Source of the DNA: Actinomycetota bacterium
GTDB lineage: Bacteria; Actinomycetota; Actinomycetes; JACCUZ01
DNA length: 48,117 nucleotides
Direction of reading: 5' to 3'
NCBI GenBank assembly: GCA_030841035.1
Contig: JAVEDI010000045.1
Location: 1 to 48,117, forward strand
Part shown: piece after piece, positions 32,092 through 40,905 of the stretch
How the letters are laid out: every line of letters begins with the position of its first letter
How positions within the stretch are numbered: position 1 is the first letter of the stretch
Notes under the pieces: model-generated
Told to the model about the DNA's origin: nothing
The model's database searches: none
The model's input: only the letters and a program-made list of their open reading frames with translations
Position numbers and translations under genes: made by a program

Positions 32092-32865
32092 GTGAAGGAC
32101 GACGTGGGCACCGAGGTGCCCCTCCCTCGGCCGATCCGTCGGGTGGTCTCACTGGTGCCGTCACTCACCGAGTCCGTTGCGCTGTCAGCGCCCGGGCTGT
32201 TGGTCGGTGCGACCGACTGGTGCAGCCACCCTGCTGGTCTCGACGTCACGCGGGTCGGCGGCACCAAGAGCCCCGATGTCGAGCGGGTGCTCGGCCTCCG
32301 GCCGGACCTGGTCCTGGCCAACGAGGAGGAGAACCGTGTCGCCGACCTCGCTGCCCTGCGCGCCGGCGGGTGCCACGTCTGGGTCACCGCACCGAGGACG
32401 GTCGCTGGCGCACTCACCTCGCTGGCCCGCATGCTCGAGGCGTGTGACGTGGGTCGCCCGGACTGGCTCGATGCCGCTGAGCAGCAGTGGGGGCCGACGT
32501 ACGCGGGGACGCGGGCGCGTGCGTTCGTACCCATCTGGCGGCGGCCCTGGATGAGTCTCGGGCGTGACACGTTCGCCGGCGATGTGCTGCGCGTGCTGGG
32601 CGTCGACCACGTCTACGCGGACGACGACGCCCGGTACCCGCGGGTGCAGCTCGCCGGGGTGCGTGATCGGCGCCCCGACCTCGTGGTGCTGCCCGACGAG
32701 CCCTACGCCTTCACCCGAGCCGAAGGCCTCGAGGTGTTCGGCGAGTGGGGTGTCCCGGTGGTGCACGTCTCCGGCCGCCACCTGACCTGGTACGGGCCGT
32801 CACTGGTCACCGCCCGCGCGTCCCTGCAGTCGGCCCTGCGCGATGTGCTGGCGCGTCAGCGGTAG
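32092..32865 (+). CDS. Helical-backbone metal receptor (BtuF-like), cytosolic form
   Basis: A 257-residue protein with the fold of ABC-importer solute-binding proteins for cobalamin or siderophores: [34 protein letters not shown], then [45 protein letters not shown] and [17 protein letters not shown]. There is no signal peptide or lipobox, so it is not the usual exported receptor but the shorter cytosolic type annotated cobalamin-binding protein in actinobacteria. Start is GTG 32092; homologues begin near the same VPSLTE block. Its stop overlaps the convergent panB stop by ten bases. Ligand unknown. Confidence 0.82.
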   Translation: MKDDVGTEVPLPRPIRRVVSLVPSLTESVALSAPGLLVGATDWCSHPAGLDVTRVGGTKSPDVERVLGLRPDLVLANEEENRVADLAALRAGGCHVWVTAPRTVAGALTSLARMLEACDVGRPDWLDAAEQQWGPTYAGTRARAFVPIWRRPWMSLGRDTFAGDVLRVLGVDHVYADDDARYPRVQLAGVRDRRPDLVVLPDEPYAFTRAEGLEVFGEWGVPVVHVSGRHLTWYGPSLVTARASLQSALRDVLARQR

Positions 32866-33758
32866 GACTGGTCCTCGTTGGGGTAGGTGCCCGAGGCCAC
32901 GTCGCCGGCAAATGCACGCGCCGCGTCGCCGAGCACGGAGCGCAGGTCGGCGTACTGCTTGACGAAGCGCGGCAACGGTGGCTTGCGCAGCCCGGCCATG
33001 TCCTGCCACACCAGCACCTGCCCGTCGCAGGCCGGCCCTGCACCGATGCCGATGGTGGGGATCACCAGCTCCTCGGTGATGCGGGCAGCGGTGTCAGAGG
33101 GCACCATCTCGAGGACGACGGCGAAGGCACCCGCCTCCTCGAGGGCGAGCGCGTGCTTGACGAGCTCGTCAGCCGCTGCACCTCGTCCCTGGACGCGGTA
33201 GCCGCCGAGCCCGTGCTCGCTCTGCGGGGTGAAGCCGATGTGCGCCATCACGGGGATGCCGGCCTGCACGATGGCCTCCACGTGCGGGACCACGTGCGCG
33301 CCGCCCTCGAGCTTGACCGCGTGTGCACCACCCTCCTTCATGAACCGCACCGCGGTGTCCAGAGCCTGCACCGGAGAGGACTGGTAGGCGCCGAACGGGA
33401 GGTCGGCCACCACCAGCGCGCGCGGGGCGCTGCGCGACACGGCTCGCACGAGAGGCAACAGCTCGTCGACGGTGACCGGCAGCGTCGTCTCGTAGCCCAG
33501 CACGTTGTTGGCCGCCGAGTCACCGACGAGCAGCACGGGCACGCCGGCCTCGTCGAAGATCTCGGCCGCGAACTGGTCGTAGGCCGTGAGCATCGCGAAG
33601 CGCTCGCCACGCTCTTTCATCGCACGGAGGTGATGGATACGGACGCGTCTGCGTGGCAGCGACGACGCGACCGCCGGTGCCGGACCCGATCCGTAGGGAG
33701 CCGAGGTCTCGATGGCGTCGGCCCCGCCGGGGGCTGGGTCGGAAGAGGGATGCGTCAC
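32856..33758 (-). CDS. panB: 3-methyl-2-oxobutanoate hydroxymethyltransferase
   Basis: A 300-residue enzyme that makes ketopantoate from 2-oxoisovalerate and 5,10-methylenetetrahydrofolate, the first step of pantothenate and CoA synthesis. Metal ligands are expected in [16 protein letters not shown] (Asp), [11 protein letters not shown] (Asp) and [11 protein letters not shown] (Glu). The substrate-binding segments [21 protein letters not shown] and [22 protein letters not shown] are intact. The first 40 residues are a divergent extension. Start is GTG 33758 with AGGAGGT seven bases upstream. It lies 96 bases downstream of nadE on the same strand. From memory panB sits in the same block in mycobacteria. 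Confidence 0.95.
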   Translation of the reverse strand: MTHPSSDPAPGGADAIETSAPYGSGPAPAVASSLPRRRVRIHHLRAMKERGERFAMLTAYDQFAAEIFDEAGVPVLLVGDSAANNVLGYETTLPVTVDELLPLVRAVSRSAPRALVVADLPFGAYQSSPVQALDTAVRFMKEGGAHAVKLEGGAHVVPHVEAIVQAGIPVMAHIGFTPQSEHGLGGYRVQGRGAAADELVKHALALEEAGAFAVVLEMVPSDTAARITEELVIPTIGIGAGPACDGQVLVWQDMAGLRKPPLPRFVKQYADLRSVLGDAARAFAGDVASGTYPNEDQSYR

Positions 33759-33854
33759 TGGTGACCTCCTGTGGCCTCGAGGCTCGCGGTCGGAGTCCCC
33801 GGACACGGCCATCGTGCCATGTCCACGCCAGCACCGCGAACGCGGCGGCCAGGG

Positions 33855-35660
33855 TCACTGCTGCGGTGGCAGCACCCGTCGCGGCGCCGCGTGCTCGCGC
33901 CAACGGTTGGTGATCGGCAACCGGCGGTCGCGCCCGAACGCCTTCAAGGAGATCTTCGGCCCGGGTGGGTACTGCCGCCGCTTGTACTCGGCCATGTCGG
34001 TCATCTTCAGGACCCGCTCGACGAGCTCCTGGTCGAAGCCGGCCGCGACCAGCTCGCTGGAGCCGCGGTCCATCTCCACGTAGGCGTCCAGGACGGCGTC
34101 GAGCACGTCGTAGGGGGGCAACGAGTCGGTGTCGAGCTGACCGGGGCGCAGCTCCGCGGAGGGCTCCTTGCTGATCGATGCATCCGGGATGGGTGGAGTC
34201 TCGCCGTGCTCCTCCGCATGCTTGTTGCGCCAGCGGGCCAACTGCCACACGAGCGTCTTGGGCACGTCCTTGAGAGGCGCGTAGCCGCCTACCGAGTCGC
34301 CGTACAGCGTCGAGTAACCGACGGCCAGCTCGCTCTTGTTGCCGGGGGCCAGCACTAGGTGGCCGTGCTGGTTCGACAGCCCCATCAACGTGGTCCCACG
34401 CACCCGCGCCTGGAGGTTCTCCTCGGCAAGCCCGGTCAGCTCGATCGCGCCGAGAAACGACTGGACCATCGCAGCGATCGGCACGGTGTGGAAGACGAGG
34501 CCGGTGCGCTGCGCCAGGTCGGCCGCATCGGATTTCGAGTGCTCGGAGGAGTAGGAGCTCGGCATGGAGACGCCGTGCACGTTCTCGCCGCCCAGTGCGT
34601 CGCAGGCGATCGCGGCGGTGAGCGCGGAGTCGACGCCGCCGGAGAGACCGAGCGCCACGGTGCGGAAGCCGTTCTTGCGGACGTAGTCGCGCAGCCCCGT
34701 GACCAGGGCGGCGTAGACCTCGGCCTCGTCGGCGACGCGCGGGGCGACGCCCGCGACGATGGGGGGGTACGCCGTCAGGCGCTGGTCGCTGACCGTGATC
34801 CGCTCGATCGTGATGGTCGAGCGGTCCGGTGCCTGAAGGTCGGTGCCGGAGGCACGGTCCTGCAGCTGCGCGTCGCCGAGGGGCAGGTCGAGGTCGACGA
34901 CGAGCAGGCCCTCGGTGAACTGCGGCGCGCGGGCCAGCACGTCACCATCGGCGGAGACGACCAACGAGTCGCCGTCGAAGACCAGCTCGTCCTGACCGCC
35001 GACCATGTTGACGTAGGCGAGTGCCGCTCCGGCGTCGGCGGCCCGCCGCCGAACCAGCTCGAGGCGCGCGTCGTCCTTGTTGCGCTCGTACGGGGAGCCG
35101 TTGATGACGAGCAGCAGGCCGGCGCCCGCCTCGCGTGCGGCGGCTACCGGCCCGCCGTCCTGCCAGATGTCCTCGCAGATGACCACAGCGACGTCGATGC
35201 CGTGCACCCGCGCGACTGTCAGCGAAGAGCCCGGCACGAAGTAGCGGAACTCGTCGAAGACGCCGTAGTTGGGCAGGTGGTGCTTGGCGTAGCGGCCGAT
35301 GGCGCGGCCGCCGTGCAGCAGCGCGGCGGCGTTCTGTGGGGCGCCGGCGGGTTTGCCGAGCACCGGGGTCGCCTCGGGAGCGCTGTCGAGGTAGCCGAGG
35401 ACGACGAGTACGCCGCCGAGACCCTCGGCCTGCAGCCGCTCCGCCAGCTCGGCCGCGGCTGCTCGCGACGCGTCCTGGAAGGACCGGCGCAGCGCGAGGT
35501 CCTCGACGGGGTAGCCGGTCAGCGCCATCTCCGGGAAGGCGACCACGTGCGCGCCTTGGTCGGCCGCCCGCCGGGTCCAGTGCAGCAGCTGTGCGGCGTT
35601 GCCCTCCAGGTCACCGACGGTGGGGTTCATCTGGGCGAGGGCAAGTCGCAGCTGGGCCAC
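33855..35660 (-). CDS. nadE: Glutamine-dependent NAD+ synthase
   Basis: A 601-residue bifunctional enzyme. The N-terminal nitrilase/glutaminase domain carries Glu44 (FPEMALTGYP), Lys126 (YAKHHLPNYGVFDE) and Cys162 (VVICEDIW). The C-terminal synthetase domain starts near residue 305, with the ATP pyrophosphatase loop LGLSGGVDSALTA and HGVSMPSSYSSEHS. Nitrogen from glutamine is channelled to NaAD to give NAD+. At about 600 residues it is shorter than the roughly 680-residue mycobacterial enzyme, the other known actinobacterial form. Start is GTG 35660 (MAQLRLALAQMNPTVGDL). It precedes panB on the same strand, consistent with cofactor-biosynthesis clustering. Confidence 0.95.
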   Translation of the reverse strand: MAQLRLALAQMNPTVGDLEGNAAQLLHWTRRAADQGAHVVAFPEMALTGYPVEDLALRRSFQDASRAAAAELAERLQAEGLGGVLVVLGYLDSAPEATPVLGKPAGAPQNAAALLHGGRAIGRYAKHHLPNYGVFDEFRYFVPGSSLTVARVHGIDVAVVICEDIWQDGGPVAAAREAGAGLLLVINGSPYERNKDDARLELVRRRAADAGAALAYVNMVGGQDELVFDGDSLVVSADGDVLARAPQFTEGLLVVDLDLPLGDAQLQDRASGTDLQAPDRSTITIERITVSDQRLTAYPPIVAGVAPRVADEAEVYAALVTGLRDYVRKNGFRTVALGLSGGVDSALTAAIACDALGGENVHGVSMPSSYSSEHSKSDAADLAQRTGLVFHTVPIAAMVQSFLGAIELTGLAEENLQARVRGTTLMGLSNQHGHLVLAPGNKSELAVGYSTLYGDSVGGYAPLKDVPKTLVWQLARWRNKHAEEHGETPPIPDASISKEPSAELRPGQLDTDSLPPYDVLDAVLDAYVEMDRGSSELVAAGFDQELVERVLKMTDMAEYKRRQYPPGPKISLKAFGRDRRLPITNRWREHAAPRRVLPPQQ

Positions 35661-35715
35661 GAGCCGAGCCTAGACGAGGGGCGCTCGGTCAGTTCGGGCC
35701 ACTCGGTGCGGCCGA

Positions 35716-38262
35716 TCAGTGCGGCCAGACGTCGCCGTTGCCGAGGCGCCGCGGCGCGGCAGGCGGGGCATCAGCCACCGGCGGCGCGTCTGCTGTCTCG
35801 ACCGCACTCAGGGCCGCCGGCTCGGAGTGCAGCCGCACGGCGTAGGAGGCGAAGTGGTCGCTGAGCCAGTGGGTCATGTCGTCGCGGCGCATCGGCCGCG
35901 CGAGGAGGAACCCCTGCACCAGGTCGCAGTCGAGGTCGCGCAGGATCTTCCAGGTCGACTCGTCCTCGACACCCTCGGCGACGACGCGCAGCCCGAGGTC
36001 GTGACCGAGGTTGATGACGGCCCGAACGATGGCCAGGTCCTCGCTGCTGCCCGTGACGTTGCGCACGAACTCCCGGTCGATCTTGACCTCGTGGACAGGC
36101 AGGTTGCGTAGCCGGGTGAGTGACGAGTAGCCGGTGCCGAAGTCGTCGACGGAGACGCTCAGGCCCAGGTCGACCATCCGCTCCAGGGCCGTCACCGCGC
36201 GGTCGGGGTCGGACACGATCGCGCTCTCGGTGACCTCGAGCTTGAGCAGGCCGGCCGGGAGGTTGGCACGGACCAGCAGCCGCGCGACGACGTCGGCGAG
36301 CTCAGGCTCGAGCAGGTTGCGCATGGAGACGTTGACGGCCATCTGGACCGGCGTCCCGGCGTCCCGCCAGGCGGCGCACTGGCCCACCGCGGTCTCGACC
36401 ACGAAGCGGGTGAGCGACCGGATCAGCCCGGTGTGCTCGGCCAACGGCACGAACTCGTCCGGTGAGACCGAGCCCCACACCGGGTGGTGCCAGCGCAGCA
36501 GCGCCTCGACACCCGTGACGCGCAAGCTGCGGGGGTCGGCCTGCGGCTGGTAGTACAGCTCGAGGCTGCGCTCGTCCAGAGCGCGAGCCAGGTCGCTGAT
36601 CAGCGAGAGACGACGGGCGCTGTAGGGATCGCGCTCGGAGGAGTAGTGCGCGACACCGGCGAGGCGGTGCTTGGCGTCGTACATCGCCACCTCGGCCCGG
36701 CGCATCAGCAGCGCGGCCGAGGAGCCGTCCTGCGGAGCCACGGCGATGCCGACGCTGGCGCTGACGTCGAGGTCGACGTCGCCGAGGTAGAACGGCGTGG
36801 CGAAGTCGCGGCTGATGCGTTGCACCATGCCCTCGACGTGCACGTCGTCGTCACCGAGCAGTACCGCGAACTCGTCGCCACCGAGGCGGGCGACGACGGT
36901 CTCCGCGCGCTCCACCCGGCGCAGCCGGTGACCGACCTGCTCGAGCAGCCGGTCACCCACGTCGTGCCCGAGCGTGTCGTTGACCTCCTTGAACCGGTCG
37001 AGGTCCATCAGCAGCACCGTGGCCGAACCGGTCGCGAGCAGCCGCCGTTCGAGACGTTGCTGGAAGTGCAACCGGTTAGGCAGCCCAGTGAGCGGGTCGT
37101 GCAGGCTGAGGTGCTGGGTCTCTGCCGCGGCGGCCCGGACCCGGTCGACCAGTCCGCTGTTGGCCAGCGCGATGCTCGCGTGGCCGGCGAGGGCCTCGAA
37201 CAGCCGCGCGTCCTCACGGTCGAACGTGCTGACGTCGTCGAGCCGGTCGGCGACGAGCAGGACACCGGTGACCCTGCCCCCGTCGCGCAGCGGGGCCGCC
37301 AGACCGTCCAGATGGCCGCTGCGACGCAACGCCTGGTGCGCGGCGCCGTCCTCACCTCGGGGCAGCAGCAGGACGTTGCCCTCGCACGCGGGGTGCCACC
37401 AGTCCGTCGAGAGGCACAGCTCGTCGCAGAACACCACCTGGACGTGCCGGGCCCGCAGCAGGGTCCGCGCCTCGCGGTTGATCGTCTCGAGCACCGTCTC
37501 GTCGCGGACGGACTCGTCGACGGAGCGGGTGAACTCGTAGAGCAGCTGGAGCCGGCCGTAGCGCAGCCGCTGGATGTGGTAGCCGCGGTAGAGCAGGAAC
37601 GACAGCACGCCGAGGACGGCCAGCAGGGCCAGCGCCGAGGGCTCGCGGCGCAGCAGCAGTGCCGTGACCAGCGCGAGGTCGGTGACGACCGCGGTGCCGA
37701 CGGCGCCGAACGCGAGGTTGACCCGCAGCATCTGCGGGTCGGGCCGTCCCTCGCGCTCCCAGATGACCGCGAACACGGCCAGCGTCGAGATGAGATAGAC
37801 GAGCTCGGTCGTCAGCAGTGCCGCCAGCCAGCCGGCGGGAGCCAGCGGGGTGGCCCGCATGCCGAGCAGGCCGAGCAGCGCGTCGAACAGCCAGATCGCC
37901 ATGGCCGACTGCAGGACCCACAGTGCCGCGTTGAAGCTCACCTTGATCACCGGCGAGCGGTAGAGCAGCGCCAGGGTCAGCGTGACCCCGATCAGGCCCG
38001 CGCCGACGACCTCGTTGCTCGAGGCGAAGATCAGCCCCAGCAGCAGCGGGGCCTCGTTGAAGGAGAGGGAGTGGTTCTCCCGACCGAACGGGAGGTGCAC
38101 GACGAAGCGCTCGGTCAGGGCGAGCAGCGCGGCCAGCACCGGCCACCAGATGTGCGGCGTCAGCTCGGGCAGAACTGGCGCTCGCCACCACAGCGTGGCG
38201 CCTGCGGCGGCGATGGCGCCCGTCGTCAGCCAGACCCTCTGGTCCGGCGTTGGCCGGTTCAC
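35716..38262 (-). CDS. Membrane GAF-GGDEF-EAL cyclic-di-GMP protein
   Basis: An 848-residue protein. Residues 1-230 hold about seven hydrophobic helices (a MASE-type sensor region) ending LLYRGYHIQRLRYG. A GAF-like domain spans about residues 245-375 (ETINREARTLLRARHVQVVF through FEALAGHASIALANSGL). The GGDEF domain (about 385-550) has an intact LGGDEF and FKEVNDTLGHDVGD; the EAL domain (about 560-800) has GVEALLRW, NVSMRNL, EVTESAI, DDFGTGYSSLTRL, VKIDREF and AEGVED. Both enzymatic sites look complete. The C-terminal about 50 residues are an Ala/Pro-rich tail. Start is GTG 38262. It lies 88 bases downstream of the AAGSGWH peptide gene on the same strand, but a terminator-like hairpin separates them. 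Confidence 0.92.
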   Translation of the reverse strand: MNRPTPDQRVWLTTGAIAAAGATLWWRAPVLPELTPHIWWPVLAALLALTERFVVHLPFGRENHSLSFNEAPLLLGLIFASSNEVVGAGLIGVTLTLALLYRSPVIKVSFNAALWVLQSAMAIWLFDALLGLLGMRATPLAPAGWLAALLTTELVYLISTLAVFAVIWEREGRPDPQMLRVNLAFGAVGTAVVTDLALVTALLLRREPSALALLAVLGVLSFLLYRGYHIQRLRYGRLQLLYEFTRSVDESVRDETVLETINREARTLLRARHVQVVFCDELCLSTDWWHPACEGNVLLLPRGEDGAAHQALRRSGHLDGLAAPLRDGGRVTGVLLVADRLDDVSTFDREDARLFEALAGHASIALANSGLVDRVRAAAAETQHLSLHDPLTGLPNRLHFQQRLERRLLATGSATVLLMDLDRFKEVNDTLGHDVGDRLLEQVGHRLRRVERAETVVARLGGDEFAVLLGDDDVHVEGMVQRISRDFATPFYLGDVDLDVSASVGIAVAPQDGSSAALLMRRAEVAMYDAKHRLAGVAHYSSERDPYSARRLSLISDLARALDERSLELYYQPQADPRSLRVTGVEALLRWHHPVWGSVSPDEFVPLAEHTGLIRSLTRFVVETAVGQCAAWRDAGTPVQMAVNVSMRNLLEPELADVVARLLVRANLPAGLLKLEVTESAIVSDPDRAVTALERMVDLGLSVSVDDFGTGYSSLTRLRNLPVHEVKIDREFVRNVTGSSEDLAIVRAVINLGHDLGLRVVAEGVEDESTWKILRDLDCDLVQGFLLARPMRRDDMTHWLSDHFASYAVRLHSEPAALSAVETADAPPVADAPPAAPRRLGNGDVWPH

Positions 38263-38293
38263 CCGCTCAGTGTGACCTCGATCGCGGGTTTAC

Positions 38294-38336
38294 GCAGCGG
38301 AATCGGTCGCCAGCGCTTGGTGACCGATCCCGCTGC
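38294..38336 (-). terminator. Hairpin terminator between the AAGSGWH gene and GGDEF-EAL gene
   Basis: Arms GCAGCGG-A-ATCGGTC (38294-38308) and GACCGAT-C-CCGCTGC (38322-38336) pair over 14 of 15 positions with a 13-base loop, 15 bases after the small gene's stop. No T tract follows, so it may be a terminator or attenuator. Confidence 0.5.
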
Positions 38337-38350
38337 GACGGAGCCCTGCT

Positions 38351-38572
38351 CTAGCGTGCGGAGACCGCGTGCCAGCCGCTGCCGGCCGCCAGCGTGGTCG
38401 GGGCGGCCGCGTGCCAGCCGCTGCCGGCCGCGGTCACCGAGTGCCAGCCGCTGCCCGCGGCTTTGTGGGTGCCGAGGCCGGACACGCCGCTGACCGCGAA
38501 GGCGAGCAACGCCAGGGCGAGCACGGCGAAGAAGGCGACAAGGGTCCGGGTGGAGGTGCGCACTGCGGTCAT
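38351..38572 (-). CDS. Small secreted or anchored protein with three AAGSGWH repeats
   Basis: A 73-residue protein. Residues about 11-28 (LVAFFAVLALALLAFAVSG) are a strong hydrophobic helix after a basic start (MTAVRTSTRT), so it is a signal peptide or single membrane anchor. The exposed tail has three near-identical heptads, AAGSGWH, at about residues 38, 48 and 62, separated by SVT and AAAPTTL and ending AVSAR. The repeats are preserved at DNA level as well. Start is ATG 38572 with GGAG seven bases upstream. It is divergent from glnA2. No family is recognised; the repeat could be a binding or modification motif, but this is unproven. Confidence 0.7.
   Translation of the reverse strand: MTAVRTSTRTLVAFFAVLALALLAFAVSGVSGLGTHKAAGSGWHSVTAAGSGWHAAAPTTLAAGSGWHAVSAR
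38368..38460 (-). repeat. Three copies of the GTGCCAGCCGCTGCC repeat (AAGSGWH codons)
   Basis: The 15-20 base unit recurs at 38368-38388, 38410-38430 and 38440-38460, 42 and 30 bases apart. The DNA is nearly identical even at third positions, suggesting recent duplication of the unit. Confidence 0.75.
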
Positions 38573-38755
38573 GGTGTTCTCCGGGGGATGAGAGCTACGG
38601 GCGAAAGGGGTGGATGAGTGGCCCTTTCTCTAGAAATCATCGGCAGCCAGGGGCCACGGGAACGCCATGGCGTGCCGCAGAAACGGCAAAGCCTTGGTCA
38701 TCCCTTGCCGGCCGCTGGCGCGTAACCTGCCCGAAACACGGCCCCGGCAGGATCG

Positions 38756-40099
38756 ATGACCATGGACAAGCAGCAGGAGTTCGTGCTCCGCACCCTGGAG
38801 GAGCGGGACATCCGTTTCGTGCGTCTGTGGTTCACCGACGTGCTGGGGTTCCTCAAGTCGGTGGCCATCGCGCCGGCCGAGCTGGAGGGTGCCTTCACCG
38901 AGGGCATCGGCTTCGACGGCTCGGCGATCGAGGGCTTCGCCCGCGTCTACGAGTCGGACATGCTGGCCAAGCCCGACCCCGGCACGTTCCAGGTGCTGCC
39001 CTGGCGCTCCGAGACGCCGGGTAGCGCGCGGATGTTCTGCGACATCCTGATGCCGGACGGCACACCGTCCTACGCCGACCCGCGCCACGTCCTCAAGCGG
39101 ACGCTGGCCAGAGCCGGTGAGCTCGGCTTCGCGTTCTACACGCACCCCGAGATCGAGTTCTTCCTGTTCCGCGACCGCCCCGACCCGGGCCAGGTGCCGG
39201 TGCCGATCGACTCGGGCGGCTACTTCGATCATGCCCCGCACGGCGTCGGTCACGACTTCCGGCGCGACGCGATCACCATGCTCGAGTCGATGGGCATCTC
39301 GGTGGAGTTCAGCCACCACGAGGGCGCTCCGGGCCAGCAGGAGATCGACCTGCGCTACGCCGACGCGCTCTCGACGGCTGACAACGTGATGACGTTCCGG
39401 CTGGTGATGAAGGAGGTGGCGCTGGAGCAGGGCGTCTACGCGTCCTTCATGCCCAAGCCTTTCACCGACCACCCGGGCTCGGGCATGCACACCCACCTCT
39501 CCCTGTTCGAGGGCGAACGCAACGCCTTCTTCGAGGCAGGTGCGCAGTACCAGCTGTCGAAGGTGGGCCGCTCGTTCATCGCGGGTCTGCTGCGCCACTC
39601 CCACGAGATCACCGCGGTCACCAACCAGTGGGTGAACTCCTACAAGCGACTCTCGGGCGGCGGCGAGGCGCCGTCCTACGTCTGCTGGGGGCACAACAAC
39701 CGCTCGGCTCTCGTGCGGGTACCGATGTACAAGCCGCAGAAGGGCGGCTCGACGCGCGTGGAGTTCCGCTCGCCCGACTCGGCGTGCAACCCCTACCTGG
39801 CCTTCGCCGTGACGCTCGCCGCCGGCCTCAAGGGCATCGAGGAGGGCTACGAGCTGCCGGAAGGCGCGGAGGACAACGTCTGGGAGCTCACCGACGCCGA
39901 GCGTCGGGCACTGGGGATCCAGCCGCTGCCGTCCAACCTCAGCGACGCGATCCGGGCCATGGAGGGCAGCGAGCTGGTCGCCGAGACGCTGGGCGAGCAC
40001 GTCTTCGACTTCTTCCTGCGCAACAAGCGGGCGGAGTGGCTGGAGTACCGGCGCCAGGTCACCGCGTTCGAGCTCGACCGCTACCTCCCGGTCCTCTAG
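38756..40099 (+). CDS. glnA2: Type I-alpha glutamine synthetase (GlnA2 type)
   Basis: A 447-residue enzyme joining ammonium to glutamate. The beta-grasp N-terminus (VRLWFTDVLGFLKSVAI) leads to active-site segments GIGFDGSAIEGF, PEIEFFLF, EFSHHEGAPGQQEIDLRY, MPKPFTDHPGSGMHTHLSLF, GSTRVEFRSPDSACNPYLAFA. It is the shorter alpha form without the tyrosine adenylylation loop of the beta form, so GlnE may not act on it. From memory this is the GlnA2 position beside glnE in mycobacteria. Start is ATG 38756 with AGGA upstream; ATG at 38762 is a weaker alternative. It leads the amidotransferase-glnE set by three bases. Confidence 0.93.
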   Translation: MTMDKQQEFVLRTLEERDIRFVRLWFTDVLGFLKSVAIAPAELEGAFTEGIGFDGSAIEGFARVYESDMLAKPDPGTFQVLPWRSETPGSARMFCDILMPDGTPSYADPRHVLKRTLARAGELGFAFYTHPEIEFFLFRDRPDPGQVPVPIDSGGYFDHAPHGVGHDFRRDAITMLESMGISVEFSHHEGAPGQQEIDLRYADALSTADNVMTFRLVMKEVALEQGVYASFMPKPFTDHPGSGMHTHLSLFEGERNAFFEAGAQYQLSKVGRSFIAGLLRHSHEITAVTNQWVNSYKRLSGGGEAPSYVCWGHNNRSALVRVPMYKPQKGGSTRVEFRSPDSACNPYLAFAVTLAAGLKGIEEGYELPEGAEDNVWELTDAERRALGIQPLPSNLSDAIRAMEGSELVAETLGEHVFDFFLRNKRAEWLEYRRQVTAFELDRYLPVL

Positions 40100-40102
40100 G
40101 CG

Positions 40103-40894
40103 GTGGGCACGCCCGACCGTCCACGAGTGCTGGTCGTCCAGCACGAGGCCGACACGGGGCCGGGTTCGTTCGGCCCGTGGCTGCGCGCCGCCGGTGTCGA
40201 CCTCGAGGTGCACCACCCGTACCTGGGCGCCGTCCTCCCCGAGGGGGTGCTGGACGACGTCGACGGGCTGTTGGTCCTCGGTGGCGCGATGGGGCCTGAG
40301 GACGACGAGCGCTGCCCGTGGCTGCCCGCCACCCGCTCGCTGCTCGTGCAGGCAGTGCGCCGCGCGCTGCCGACGTTCGGGATCTGTCTCGGTGCCGAGC
40401 TGCTGGTGGTGGCCTGCGGCGGAGAGGTACGTCGCGGTGTGGCCGGGCCCGAGCTGGGCGTGCTCGGCATCGATCCGCTGCCCGCGGCGGCTGAGGACCT
40501 CGTGGGGGAGAGCCTGCGGCCGGGCAGCCGGGTCGTGCAGTGGCACTGGGAGGAGATGTCGCGGCTGCCCGAGGACTCGACGCTGCTCGCGACCGGCTCC
40601 GGCTACCCTCACCAGGTCTTCCGGGTCGGCGCTGCGGCATGGGGCGTGCAGGGCCACCCCGAGGTCACGGTGGCGATCGCGCAGGCCTGGGCGCGCGAGG
40701 AGGCGCCGCTGCTGGTCGCTGCCGGGCGGTGGCCCGAGGATCTGGTGGCCGAGGTGGCCGCGAACCAGCCCACCCTCGCCGCGACGTGGCGCCCGGTCGC
40801 CGAGGCCTTCGCCGGTGTCGTGCGGGGCACGCGTCCTGCGGCGGGCGTGCCGCGCGCGGACGTGGCCGGCGGCGCGCACGTCGATCACAGCTAG
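40103..40894 (+). CDS. Class I glutamine amidotransferase-like protein
   Basis: A 263-residue single-domain glutaminase of the GATase1 (GuaA-type) family. The nucleophile elbow GICLGAELL carries the catalytic Cys, and the later GVQGHPEV supplies the His/Glu pair; VVQWHWEEM is the typical middle segment. Such proteins hydrolyse glutamine or gamma-glutamyl amines. Start is GTG 40103, three bases after the GlnA2 stop, so the two are cotranscribed, and in actinobacteria such an enzyme could work with GlnA2 on gamma-glutamylated polyamines or with nitrogen control. The substrate is not set by sequence. Confidence 0.85.
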   Translation: MGTPDRPRVLVVQHEADTGPGSFGPWLRAAGVDLEVHHPYLGAVLPEGVLDDVDGLLVLGGAMGPEDDERCPWLPATRSLLVQAVRRALPTFGICLGAELLVVACGGEVRRGVAGPELGVLGIDPLPAAAEDLVGESLRPGSRVVQWHWEEMSRLPEDSTLLATGSGYPHQVFRVGAAAWGVQGHPEVTVAIAQAWAREEAPLLVAAGRWPEDLVAEVAANQPTLAATWRPVAEAFAGVVRGTRPAAGVPRADVAGGAHVDHS

Positions 40895-40905
40895 TTTGGG
40901 CGGCT

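Noticed and set aside
38351-38572. Calling the AAGSGWH protein a lanthipeptide or RiPP precursor
   Set aside because: It has no cysteines, no biosynthetic enzymes nearby and a Sec-like hydrophobic N-terminus rather than a leader peptide.
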